From the NCBI GenBank assembly GCA_903913215.1, contig CAIWKE010000027.1:124001-188000 (forward strand): a stretch of DNA of 64,000 nucleotides, read 5' to 3'. How positions within the stretch are numbered: position 1 is the first letter of the stretch; each line of letters begins with the position of its first letter. This document shows, in pieces, positions 41,678-50,119 of the stretch. Below the pieces are notes generated by a model. That model was given only the letters and a program-made list of their open reading frames with translations. It searched no databases and was not told the DNA's origin. Source of the DNA: an uncultured Holophagaceae bacterium. GTDB taxonomy: Bacteria > Acidobacteriota > Holophagae > Holophagales > Holophagaceae. The translations under genes were made by a program, and so were the position numbers.

Positions 41678-42769
41678 TCAGACGCCCTGCCTGATCGCCA
41701 CCCGGCCCGCTGCCGCCCTCGCATAGGAGGCGGGCCAGCTGATGTCTCCACCCAGCGCCTGGGCGGCGCGCAGGGGCCAGCGGGGATCGCGCAGGAGTTC
41801 CCGGGCGAGGAGGACGAGATCCGCCTGACCTTCGACGAGGATGTGCTCCGCCTGGGCGGGCTCGGTGATGAGGCCCACAGCGCCAGTGGGGATGTCCGCC
41901 TCGGCGCGGATGCGGGCGGCGAATGGCACCTGGTAGCCGGGGCCCACGGGGATCTTGGCGGTGGGTACCAGGCCGCCGCTGGAGCAGTCCACCAGATCTA
42001 CACCCAGGGCCTTCAGCTGCTTGGCCAGGGCCACGGATTGCTCAATGTCCCAGCCGCCCTCGGCCCAATCCGTGGCGGAGATGCGCACCAGCAGGGGCAG
42101 CTCCGCAGGCCAGATGGCCCGTACGGCTCCCACCACTTCGCAGGCGAGGCGGATGCGGTTCTCGAAGCTGCCCCCGTAGGCGTCCGTGCGCTGGTTGCTC
42201 AGAGGCGACATGAACTGGTGCAGCAGGTAGCCGTGGGCGGCGTGGATCTCAGCCACCTTGAAGCCCGCAGCCAGGGCGCGGGTTGCCGCAGCACCAAAGG
42301 CCTGGATGATTCCCTGGATCCCGGCCGCATCCAGGGCCGTGGGCACGCTGTCATTGGAGTCGAAGGGCAGGGCGCTGGGAGCCAGGGGCGTCCAGCCACC
42401 CTCGGACATGGGAACCTGGCCGCTCCCCTTCCAGGGTGCAAAGCAGGAGGCCTTGCGGCCCGCATGGGCCAGCTGCACACAGGGCGTGGCGCCCATGGAG
42501 GTCACGAAGCGCAGCATGGGGGCCAGGGCCTCCACCTGGGCGTCGTCCCAGAGGCCCAGATCGTTGGGGCTGATGCGCCCCTCGGGGCTCACCGCCATGG
42601 CCTCTGTGATCAGCAGCCCCGCGCCCCCCTGGGCCAGGCCCCCGTAGTGGACCAGGTGCCAGTCATTGGCCACCCCGTCCGTGGCCTGGTACTGGCACAT
42701 GGGCGACACGGCGATGCGGTTGGGGAGCGTGAGGGTGCGGAGGTGCAAGGGTTCGAACAGCTTGGGCAT
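41678..42769 (-). CDS. NADH:flavin oxidoreductase, YqjM-type old yellow enzyme
   Basis: 363-residue FMN TIM barrel. It carries Cys25 and Tyr27 (SPMCQYQATDG) and the His176/His179 pair (IHAAHGYLLHQF) of the thermophilic-like YqjM branch, plus ENRIRLACEVV and GLITEPAQAEHIL. Reduces activated C=C bonds with NAD(P)H. Likely a general ene-reductase; physiological substrate unknown. It is the only gene of its transcript here. Confidence 0.93.
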   Translation of the reverse strand: MPKLFEPLHLRTLTLPNRIAVSPMCQYQATDGVANDWHLVHYGGLAQGGAGLLITEAMAVSPEGRISPNDLGLWDDAQVEALAPMLRFVTSMGATPCVQLAHAGRKASCFAPWKGSGQVPMSEGGWTPLAPSALPFDSNDSVPTALDAAGIQGIIQAFGAAATRALAAGFKVAEIHAAHGYLLHQFMSPLSNQRTDAYGGSFENRIRLACEVVGAVRAIWPAELPLLVRISATDWAEGGWDIEQSVALAKQLKALGVDLVDCSSGGLVPTAKIPVGPGYQVPFAARIRAEADIPTGAVGLITEPAQAEHILVEGQADLVLLARELLRDPRWPLRAAQALGGDISWPASYARAAAGRVAIRQGV

Positions 42770-42865
42770 GGTAGCTCCGAGGGCTCAGAATGGTGCCCCT
42801 GCCCCATTCTGAGGTAGATTTATCGGGAAATCGAAGGTTCCGGCTGGACCTTTCGTGGAGGATGC

Positions 42866-43543
42866 CTGGGCGGAGACCCGAACCATCAGCCGATCCGAAT
42901 ATGGGAGGATGACCGGGAGGCCCGGGGCTGCGGCGTTGCGCGCCTGCTGGCAGGGGAGGGCGCAGCTATTTCGGTACGGCGCCTGCTGGTTGGGGACTAC
43001 GTGATCGAAGGCAGGGCCGTGCTGGAGCGGAAGCGGGTGCCGGATTTCCTTTGGAGCCTTTTCGAGGGGAGGCTGTTCGCGCAGGCTAGTCGACTGGCGG
43101 GCTCGCCCCTGCGGCCCTTCCTCAGCTTGGAAGGAACCACCTCGGAGTGGACTCGCCGTCAAGTCAGGCGGGAAGCCATCCAGGGGGCGCTACTCATGCT
43201 GTCTGTGGTGTATGGAATCCCCGTGCTCCGGTCTCAAAGTGAGGGCGAGACGGCGAGACTGATCGCGTTCACGGCCCGGCAACTCCAGGAGGGGTCCACA
43301 GCGCCTCTTCTTCGGTGGGGCCGGAGGCCCCGGGGGAAGCGGGCCATTCAGATCCGCGTGCTTTCATGTCTCCCGAGGGTTGGATTGAAGCGAGCCCAGC
43401 GTCTCCTGGAGAATTTCCCCACCCTTGAAGCCATCATGGCCGCTTCTGCCAAAGACCTGGAAGCAGTTCCCGGCATCGGCCAACGAACGGCCCAGTCCAT
43501 CCACTGGGCCGTTCATGAGGATCCCATTTCTTATCACCTCTAA
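42866..43543 (+). CDS. ERCC4-type nuclease with HhH domain, no AUG start
   Basis: 225 codons from a CTG at 42866. Reading upstream of the first GTG (43001) in the same frame gives clearly coding sequence (IRIWEDDREARGCGVARLL, RRLLVGDYVIEGRAVLERK). The XPF-nuclease motif is complete only with that part: Gly43-Asp44, Glu54-Arg55-Lys56 and Asp60. Residues about 165-215 form a helix-hairpin-helix pair (LPRVGLKRAQRLLENF, VPGIGQRTAQSI). An ATG at 42862 is out of frame, so a frameshift is an alternative to CTG initiation. Likely cuts branched or flap DNA. Confidence 0.75.
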   Translation: MGGDPNHQPIRIWEDDREARGCGVARLLAGEGAAISVRRLLVGDYVIEGRAVLERKRVPDFLWSLFEGRLFAQASRLAGSPLRPFLSLEGTTSEWTRRQVRREAIQGALLMLSVVYGIPVLRSQSEGETARLIAFTARQLQEGSTAPLLRWGRRPRGKRAIQIRVLSCLPRVGLKRAQRLLENFPTLEAIMAASAKDLEAVPGIGQRTAQSIHWAVHEDPISYHL

Positions 43544-43572
43544 ATCGTGGGGCGCAGCCCCGCGATTTAGAG
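43538..43572. terminator. Bidirectional hairpin between convergent genes
   Basis: Stem CTCTAAATCG...CGATTTAGAG continued by GGGGC-GCA-GCCCC, about 15 base pairs with one T/G mismatch. The stop codon of the ERCC4 nuclease lies inside it and the GTPase stop is 3 bases beyond. No long T-run, but the position and strength suggest termination from both sides. Its tip is the same GC-GCA-GC as in other hairpins. Confidence 0.7.
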
Positions 43573-43574
43573 TC

Positions 43575-44894
43575 CTACACCCCCAACACTTTCCGAATCT
43601 CCCCCGCTAATACGCCCTCCCGGATCTCCGCCAGGTCGTAGCGCGCCCGGGTCATGGGCTTGCTCACCTTGAGGATGCGGGTGAGGTCGATGGGGGTGCC
43701 GCTGAGGACGCTGTCACAGGGGGTGGCCTCGATGGTGGCTTCGAGGTCTTTCACCTGCTGGTCACCGTAGCCCATGGCGGGCAGGATGCCCTTGGCATTG
43801 GGGTATTTCCGGTAGGTGGCGGCCAGGCTGGCCACGGCGTAGGGGCAGGGGTCCACCAGCTCATGGGCCCCGGCGGCCTTGGCGGCCACGACGCCGGCGC
43901 CGTAGGACATGGAGCCGTGGGTGAGGGTCGGCCCGTCCTCGATGACCAGGACCCGCTTGCCCTTCACCAACTCGGGCTTGTCGCACGTGACAGGGCTGGT
44001 GGCGCGGATGATCCGGGCCCTGGGGTTCACGAGGGCGGCATTGCGCTCAATGGCGGCGATATCGGCCTCGGTGGCGCTGTCGCACTTGTTGATGAGGATG
44101 ATGCCGGCCATGCGGAAATTGGCTTCGCCCGGGTGGTAGGCCAGCTCGTGGCCGGAGCGCAGGGGATCCGCGATGCAGATGTGGAGGTCGCTCCGGTAGA
44201 AGGGCAGGTCGTTGTTGCCCCCGTCCCAGAGGATGACGTCCGCCTCCTGCTCGGCGCTACGGATGATCTGCTCATAGTCCACACCGGCGTAGACCACGAA
44301 GCCGTTGTCGATGTGGGGCTCGTACTCCTCCCGCTCCTCGATGGTGCACTCGTGCTTGTCCAGGTCGCCGTAGGCGGCGAAACGCTGGCAGGCCTGGCGG
44401 GCCAGATCGCCATAGGGCATGGGATGGCGGATGGCCACGACCTTCTGGCCCAGCTGTTTCAGGATGTTGCTGATGTAGCGGGTGGTCTGGCTCTTGCCCG
44501 CGCCCGTGCGCACGGCGGTGACGGCGATGACGGGCTTGGTGGACTGGATCATGGTCTTGGCCGCGCCCAGCAGCTCGAAGTCGCAGTTGTTGGCGACGCA
44601 GAGGCTGGCCAGGTGCATGACGGTGGCGTGGGTGACGTCTGAGTAGGAGAAGACCGCCACGTCGATGTGCTCCCGGTGGATGAGGTCCACCAGCTCCGAT
44701 TCATCGACGATGGGGATGCCCTCGGGGTAGAGGGGCCCCGCCAGCACCGCCGGGTAGCGGCGCCCCTCGATGCCCGGGATCTGGGCGGCGGTGAAGGCCA
44801 CCACCTGGTGCGCCGGGTCGTTCCGGTACACGGTATTGAAGTTGTGGAAGTCCCGCCCTGCGGCTCCCAGGATGATGACGCGGCGTGTCGACAT
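43575..44894 (-). CDS. Cyclic 2,3-diphosphoglycerate synthetase-like P-loop protein
   Basis: 439 residues. The family begins with RRVIILGAAGRDFHNFNTVYR and has the P-loop AVRTGAGKSQTTRYI near residues 147-155, then ILWDGGNNDLPFYRSDLHI and ILINKCDSATEADI. The archetype makes cyclic 2,3-diphosphoglycerate in methanogens; bacterial members are mostly uncharacterised. The start at 44894 avoids a poorly conserved 42-residue extension. Cytoplasmic ATPase or GTPase. Confidence 0.85.
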   Translation of the reverse strand: MSTRRVIILGAAGRDFHNFNTVYRNDPAHQVVAFTAAQIPGIEGRRYPAVLAGPLYPEGIPIVDESELVDLIHREHIDVAVFSYSDVTHATVMHLASLCVANNCDFELLGAAKTMIQSTKPVIAVTAVRTGAGKSQTTRYISNILKQLGQKVVAIRHPMPYGDLARQACQRFAAYGDLDKHECTIEEREEYEPHIDNGFVVYAGVDYEQIIRSAEQEADVILWDGGNNDLPFYRSDLHICIADPLRSGHELAYHPGEANFRMAGIILINKCDSATEADIAAIERNAALVNPRARIIRATSPVTCDKPELVKGKRVLVIEDGPTLTHGSMSYGAGVVAAKAAGAHELVDPCPYAVASLAATYRKYPNAKGILPAMGYGDQQVKDLEATIEATPCDSVLSGTPIDLTRILKVSKPMTRARYDLAEIREGVLAGEIRKVLGV

Positions 44895-45048
44895 GACACC
44901 ATGCCTCTCGGTCCAGCGGAAGGCCGACACGCTCGGGAGTGGCAGTCCTGGCCTGTCCGCGACACACGGAGCATAGCCCCGCCCCGGTGCAGCCTGGTAG
45001 GAGGTTGTGGCAAGCATCACATAGGCTAGATGGGTCTATGCTTTTCCC

Positions 45049-47910
45049 ATGGCGATTCCTGGTTCCTCTTCAACGTTATTGCGGCGCTGGCGGCGTCTGG
45101 CCTGGGTCCTGGGTGGGCTCTATGGTCTCTGGCTCCTGGTGGGCTTCCTGTTGGTGCCCCGGGTCATCCAGGGGCGCCTGGAGCGCATGGCCCAGGATCT
45201 CCTGCACCGGCAGGTGACGCTCCAGAAGGTGCGCTTCAACCCCATCATCCTCACGGCCCGGGCCGAAGGCCTGCGGGTGGCCAACCGAGATGGCAGCGAC
45301 TGGATCACCCTCCAGAGCCTCGCCCTGGACTACCGCTTCCACCGCCTCTTCAGCCACAGCGTGGACCTGGCCGCTGTGGAGATTCAGGGGCTGGCGGTGC
45401 ATGTGAGCCTGGACGAACAAGGCCGCACCAACTTTCAGGATCTGCTCGATGAGCCCTCCGCGGCGCCCAAGGCCACCCCCAAGGAGCCCCCCAGCACCTG
45501 GGACTTCGCCATCGACCGTTTCGATCTGGTGGCGGGGCAGCTCCACTTCGAGGACCGGAGCCAGGGCAGTCCCTTCAGCACCACCCTGGGGCCCATTTCC
45601 CTCCGGGTGAATGATCTGCGGACCCGTCTGGGCCAGCACAGCGACTTCGCGTTCGAGGCCTGGACCGAGGCCAAGGAGCACCTCTCCCTGAAGGGTGGGG
45701 GCAGCTTCCAGCCCCTGGCTGTCCAGGCCAGCCTGCTGATCGAACACATCTCCCTGCCCAAGTACCGGAGTTACGAACGCGAGCAGGTGGTCACGGAGTT
45801 CCGCAGCGGCACGGCCTCCCTCAGCGCCCAGATTCAGCTGGCCTGGAGCCCGGGGCACCACGTGGTGGAGCTGTCGCAGCTGGGCCTGTCACTGAAGGAT
45901 CTGAAGCTGGCCGAACCCGGCGCCGCCGAGGCGGCCCTGGAGCTGCCCAGTCTGGAGCTCAAAGACGGCAGGTTGGATCTGCTGGCCCCCTCCCTGGAGC
46001 TGGGTTCCATCCGCGCCAGCCAGGGCACGCTGCGGGTGCAGCGGGACAAGCAGGGCGGCCTCAACCTGGCCCGGCTCTTCGCTCCAGCGCGACCCAAAAC
46101 GAAGAAGGCCGATGACAAGCCCTTCAAGCTGCTCATCCGCGACTTGGTCCTGCAGGGCTTCCGCGTGGGCTTCGAGGATAAGGGGCCGGCCCGGCCCCTG
46201 AATACCGAGGTCACGGACCTGAACCTGCGTTGGCAGGGCTTCACCCTCGACCCCACCGGCACCAGCCGGGCCTCGCTCGATCTGCACCTGGGCGCGGGTT
46301 CGCTCAAAGTGGAAGGTGAGGTTGCGCCCTTGCAGCCCACCCTCGATATGAAGGTGCTGGCCGAGGGTCTGGAGATCGCTCCCTGGGATCCCTACCTGGA
46401 TGCCGCGCTCGACCTGCGCGTGGCCACGGGCAAGCTGGGGTTGGATGGGCGCCTGCGCTACGGCCCCGGTGGCCTCAGCTTCCAGGGCGGCGCCTCAGTG
46501 CAGGTGCTGGAGGTGCAGGATGCTGTGGCCCGCGAGCCCTTCCTCCGCTGGAAGCAGCTGAAAGTCAGTGGTGCAGACCTGCGCACGGCGCCCCTGGCTG
46601 TGACCATCCAGACCGTGGACTGGACCCAACCCGAAGGCCGCCTGGTGGTGGGTGTGGATGGACGCACCAACGTGGCCCAGGCCCTGCGCCTGACCCAGGG
46701 CGCGAAGCCGGCCCCGGCCTCGGCCTCGGCCCTGCCCGCCACGCCGGCCACCGCGCCGGATCTCTTCATCCAGAAGCTGGCCATCTCCGGTGGGCGCCTC
46801 AGCTTCATCGACCGCTCCCTGCAACCCAATGCCGCCCTGGTGCTGGCCGATCTGGAGGGTTCGTACCTGGGCATCACCAGCCGACCCGATGTGGCCTCCA
46901 AGGTGGACTTCAAGGGCAAGGCCGGGGGCCTGGCCCCCATCACCATCACGGGCCATGCCATGCCCCTGCGCAATGACCTGGACACGGATGTGGCGCTGAA
47001 GATCCAGGGCGCCGACCTCACGGACTTCAGCCCCTACACCGGCAAGTACCTGGGCTACACCGTGCAGAAGGGCAAGTTGAACGTGGACGCCCGTCTGCGC
47101 ATCGACCACCGCCAGTTGAAGGCCGAGAACGCCGTGCAACTGGACCAGTTCTACCTGGGCGACAAGGTGCAGAGCCCCGAGGCCACGGGCCTCCCCGTGA
47201 AGCTGGGCCTGGCCATCCTGCGGGACCGCAAGGGCGTCATCGCCTTCGACCTGCCCATCCAGGGCAGCCTGGATGATCCCGATGTGAAGTACGGACAGCT
47301 GGTGTGGAAGGCCGTCTTCGGCCTCCTGGGGAAGATCGCCACCTCGCCCTTCGCGCTGATCGGCAACCTCTTCGGCAGTGATGCGGGGGATCTCAGCAGC
47401 GTGGCCTTCGCGCCCGGCAGCAGCAGCCTCGACCCGGCGGCCACGGCCAAGCTGCAGTCCCTGGCCAAGGCCCTGGTCGAGCGGCCCGCGCTGAACATGG
47501 AGGCTGAGGGCGCCGTGGATGTGGACCAGGATGGGGCCGCCCTGCGCAAGTCCGCCCTGGAGGCCCTGCTGGCCCAGACCCAGGCCCAGGCCCTGAAGCT
47601 GGCAGAGCTCAGTCCCGTGCTCTCCGCCGAGCGGGAGCGATGGCTGCGCGTCGCCTTCACGGCCACCTTCCCCGCCGTCCCTGAACCCAAAGGGACGAAG
47701 CCCACACCACCTCCACCGCCTGCGGAAATGGAGCAGCGCCTGCTGAGCAACCTCAAGGTGGACCCTGCGGACCTCGACGCCCTGGCCGATGCCCGCACCA
47801 AGTCGGTTATCGCCTGGCTGCTGAACACCGCCAAGGCCGATCCCGCACGCGTCTTTGAGGTCCAGACCGGCAAGGCCAAGGGAGCTGCGGTGGCGTTCAA
47901 TCTAAAATAG
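45049..47910 (+). CDS. DUF748/AsmA-like envelope protein
   Basis: 953 residues. An N-terminal membrane anchor (about 16-38) is followed by repeated beta-type AsmA/DUF748 units (IDRFDLVAGQLHFEDRS, ISGGRLSFIDRSLQPNAAL). The latter lead to the conserved FSPYTGKYLGYTVQKGKLNVDARLRI and GDKVQSPEATGLPVKLGLAIL. The C-terminus (about 790-953) has an OmpA-like feel (SSSLDPAATAKLQSLAKALVERP). Predicted periplasmic bridge or lipid-transport-type protein between membranes. Confidence 0.88.
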   Translation: MAIPGSSSTLLRRWRRLAWVLGGLYGLWLLVGFLLVPRVIQGRLERMAQDLLHRQVTLQKVRFNPIILTARAEGLRVANRDGSDWITLQSLALDYRFHRLFSHSVDLAAVEIQGLAVHVSLDEQGRTNFQDLLDEPSAAPKATPKEPPSTWDFAIDRFDLVAGQLHFEDRSQGSPFSTTLGPISLRVNDLRTRLGQHSDFAFEAWTEAKEHLSLKGGGSFQPLAVQASLLIEHISLPKYRSYEREQVVTEFRSGTASLSAQIQLAWSPGHHVVELSQLGLSLKDLKLAEPGAAEAALELPSLELKDGRLDLLAPSLELGSIRASQGTLRVQRDKQGGLNLARLFAPARPKTKKADDKPFKLLIRDLVLQGFRVGFEDKGPARPLNTEVTDLNLRWQGFTLDPTGTSRASLDLHLGAGSLKVEGEVAPLQPTLDMKVLAEGLEIAPWDPYLDAALDLRVATGKLGLDGRLRYGPGGLSFQGGASVQVLEVQDAVAREPFLRWKQLKVSGADLRTAPLAVTIQTVDWTQPEGRLVVGVDGRTNVAQALRLTQGAKPAPASASALPATPATAPDLFIQKLAISGGRLSFIDRSLQPNAALVLADLEGSYLGITSRPDVASKVDFKGKAGGLAPITITGHAMPLRNDLDTDVALKIQGADLTDFSPYTGKYLGYTVQKGKLNVDARLRIDHRQLKAENAVQLDQFYLGDKVQSPEATGLPVKLGLAILRDRKGVIAFDLPIQGSLDDPDVKYGQLVWKAVFGLLGKIATSPFALIGNLFGSDAGDLSSVAFAPGSSSLDPAATAKLQSLAKALVERPALNMEAEGAVDVDQDGAALRKSALEALLAQTQAQALKLAELSPVLSAERERWLRVAFTATFPAVPEPKGTKPTPPPPPAEMEQRLLSNLKVDPADLDALADARTKSVIAWLLNTAKADPARVFEVQTGKAKGAAVAFNLK

Positions 47911-47957
47911 GTTGGATGTTCCGTGGCAATTTCGGTTTGTCTTTGTAAGGAGTGCTG

Positions 47958-48641
47958 ATGGCCAATCAAATCCTCCTTGGCAAGCGTGTGCTCATCACCC
48001 ATGCCGATGCCTTCATGGGCCCAGTCCTGTGTGAGGTGTTCGCCAGGCACGGCGCCACCGTCACCCCCAGCACCGACCCTCTCCTGAGCGCCGGTGCACC
48101 CGGCGCCATCGTTGGTGCAGCGGGGCACATCGATATCCTCGTGGCCAATCTGGCCATGCCAGCACCCACCACCGCGGCCACAGAGGTTTCTGAGGACGAG
48201 TGGGAGGACACCTTTGCGGCCCTCGTGCATCCCCTGCCTCGCCTGTTCCGGGCCGTCCTGCCGGCCATGCTTGAACGTCGCTCGGGCAAGATTCTGGTCA
48301 TGGGCAGCGCCGCGGCCCTGCGGGGGATCAAGCGCACGTCCACCTACGCCGCTGCGCGCGGAGCCCAGCTTGCCTACGTGCAGGCCGTGGGCGTGGAGGT
48401 GGCACCTCACAACGTGCAAGTGAATGCCATCGCCCAGAACTTCGTGGATAACCCGACCTACTTCCCGCCCGACGTGCAGAGCAACCCAAAGTTCCAGGAG
48501 CGCCTGAAGCGCGAGGTTCCTCTGGGCCGCCTCGTCGGCGCTGAGGAAGATGCGGAATTCGCAGCTTACCTTTGCAGCGAACCAGCAGGCTGCTTTGTCG
48601 GGCAGGTCTTCCCGGTCTGCGGCGGCTGGGTTCAACGGTAG
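47958..48641 (+). CDS. Halohydrin dehalogenase-like SDR
   Basis: 227 residues. The usual SDR nucleotide motif is missing; instead the N-terminus reads Thr14-x4-Phe19-x-Gly21 (THADAFMG), and the catalytic residues are Ser117-x12-Tyr130-x3-Arg134. These two motifs define halohydrin dehalogenases. NPTYFPPDV and LGRLVGAEEDAEFAAYL also match that family. Such enzymes close vicinal halohydrins to epoxides with release of halide and do not use NAD(P). AAGGAG precedes the ATG. It is 47 bases downstream of DUF748. Substrate unknown. Confidence 0.87.
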   Translation: MANQILLGKRVLITHADAFMGPVLCEVFARHGATVTPSTDPLLSAGAPGAIVGAAGHIDILVANLAMPAPTTAATEVSEDEWEDTFAALVHPLPRLFRAVLPAMLERRSGKILVMGSAAALRGIKRTSTYAAARGAQLAYVQAVGVEVAPHNVQVNAIAQNFVDNPTYFPPDVQSNPKFQERLKREVPLGRLVGAEEDAEFAAYLCSEPAGCFVGQVFPVCGGWVQR

Positions 48642-48674
48642 CGCTTGAGACTTCTAGTCCCGCCAGCTCTTGAG

Positions 48675-49973
48675 TCAACCCTGCAGCGATCGGGCCCACG
48701 CCTCGATGCCCTCGGCGATATCGCCGACGCCGGGGCCAAAGCGGGCGGCGCCGAGCCAGTGGAGGCCGGGGGGCAGGCCTTCATTGATGTGCGCCACGCG
48801 GGCGCGGTGGCCTGGCTCTAACAGGGGGAAGGCGCTTGGGCAGGCCTCTTCACGCACCTGCAGGGCTTCGCCCAGCTCCGGCAGCCAGTGGCTCAGCTCG
48901 GCAAGGACGCCGGGCCAGGTCTCCAGCTCTGCCTCCACGGGATAAGCACCGCCCAGGTAGGTGCGGAGCTGCAGCAGCCCCGGTACGCCGCGCGGATCAT
49001 CGGCGGCCAGGGACACAGCGCCCAGGAGGCCCCGGCCTTCGGGCGGATGGAGGAGCAGGCCCAGGCCCCGCTCCCAGCCCGGCACCATCCGGTGGCGGCT
49101 GTGCCAGACCCGCAGGTCCAGACCGGGAATGGCCGCCAGCTCGTGAGCGGCTTGGGGGGCGGCCTCACCCAACAGGCCCGTCCCGGCAGCCGGGGACAGG
49201 GCCAACACCACCGTGTCGAAGTCGGCGCTGCGGTCCTCACCGTGGACCCGCCAACGGCCCTCTGGCAGCGCCTCCAGGGCCAGGGCGCGGCGTCCACACT
49301 CAATGGCAGGCAGGGAGGCCGCCAGGGCCTGGGCCAGAGCGCCCGTGCCGCCGCGGGGCAGGCAGGTATGCTCGGGCCCCATGCGCAGGCCCCCGCACAC
49401 CAGCCCACCCCGGGCCTCCAGGCCCTGGAGGCGGGGCAGGGCGCCGACATCCATGCGTTCTGGCGGCGCCGCGAGCAGTCCGCCCACCAAGGCCGGCAGG
49501 GCCTCCCGGGCAAAGCCCTCGCCCAGGCGCCGGGCGAAGAAGGTGCGGAGGTTCTCCTCGACGGGGGCGCCGGGCGCGAAGGGTTCGACCAGCAGACGGA
49601 GCTTCTCCGCGAGGCGCATGCCCGGCACCCGGAAGAGCCCGTCCAAGGTGGCGGGGCTGGGGTGCCGGCGCCCGGCCTTGCCCAGCCAGCGGGGGCCCCG
49701 TGGGCCAGGGCGCCGCAGATCGAGGTCCAGGGCGGTGCAGATCCGCCCCAACGCCGAGTCATCCCCCAGGCGCAGGGCCTGGGGCCCCCGCTCCAGCCAA
49801 CCGGACTCGCCATTCGGGCCGGGCCAGGCCAGGGTCTGGGCCCAGCCCCCCGGGGTCTCGGCGGCCTCCCAAACAGTGACCCGTCGCCCAGCCCGATGCA
49901 GGTGCCAGGCCGCCAGCAGGCCCGAGAGGCCGCCGCCGATGATCAAGGTCTGCTTGTGGTTGAAGGGGTTCAC
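48675..49973 (-). CDS. Protoporphyrinogen oxidase / FAD-dependent amine-oxidase-like
   Basis: 432 residues from a GTG at 49973. FAD dinucleotide-binding LIIGGGLSGLLAAWHLHRAG at the start, GLFRVPGMRLAEKLRLLVEPF in the substrate region, ending GLHWLGAARFGPGVGDIAEGIEAW. The overall order matches HemG/HemY-type protoporphyrinogen oxidase of heme synthesis. Chains upstream of 49973 are non-coding. The GGAG serving the GTG is part of a hairpin stem (49978-50000). No other heme genes are nearby, so the assignment rests on similarity. Confidence 0.8.
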   Translation of the reverse strand: MNPFNHKQTLIIGGGLSGLLAAWHLHRAGRRVTVWEAAETPGGWAQTLAWPGPNGESGWLERGPQALRLGDDSALGRICTALDLDLRRPGPRGPRWLGKAGRRHPSPATLDGLFRVPGMRLAEKLRLLVEPFAPGAPVEENLRTFFARRLGEGFAREALPALVGGLLAAPPERMDVGALPRLQGLEARGGLVCGGLRMGPEHTCLPRGGTGALAQALAASLPAIECGRRALALEALPEGRWRVHGEDRSADFDTVVLALSPAAGTGLLGEAAPQAAHELAAIPGLDLRVWHSRHRMVPGWERGLGLLLHPPEGRGLLGAVSLAADDPRGVPGLLQLRTYLGGAYPVEAELETWPGVLAELSHWLPELGEALQVREEACPSAFPLLEPGHRARVAHINEGLPPGLHWLGAARFGPGVGDIAEGIEAWARSLQG

Positions 49974-49977
49974 TGGG

Positions 49978-50090
49978 CTCCAGAAGCTGCGCTTCTGGAG
50001 TATGAAATAGATTGGTGAGTCGAACGCACCGGAGAGGCTGGGCCCCTGGCCCCACGGTCTTTTTCTATCTCCGAAAGCGCAGCTTTCGGA
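49978..50090. repeat. Inverted pair of GC-GCA-GC-tip hairpins (REP/BIME-like)
   Basis: Hairpin 1 (49978-50000): 10-bp stem CTCCAGAAGC/GCTTCTGGAG, loop TGC. Hairpin 2 (50068-50090): stem CTCCGAAAGC/GCTTTCGGAG, loop GCA. TGGG precedes the first and CCCA follows the second, so the two units face each other as in a BIME. Stems differ at paired positions with compensating changes. It separates the PlsC-like and HemG-like genes. Confidence 0.7.
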
Positions 50091-50119
50091 GCCCAAGACG
50101 GACATCCGATTGGGACGAA

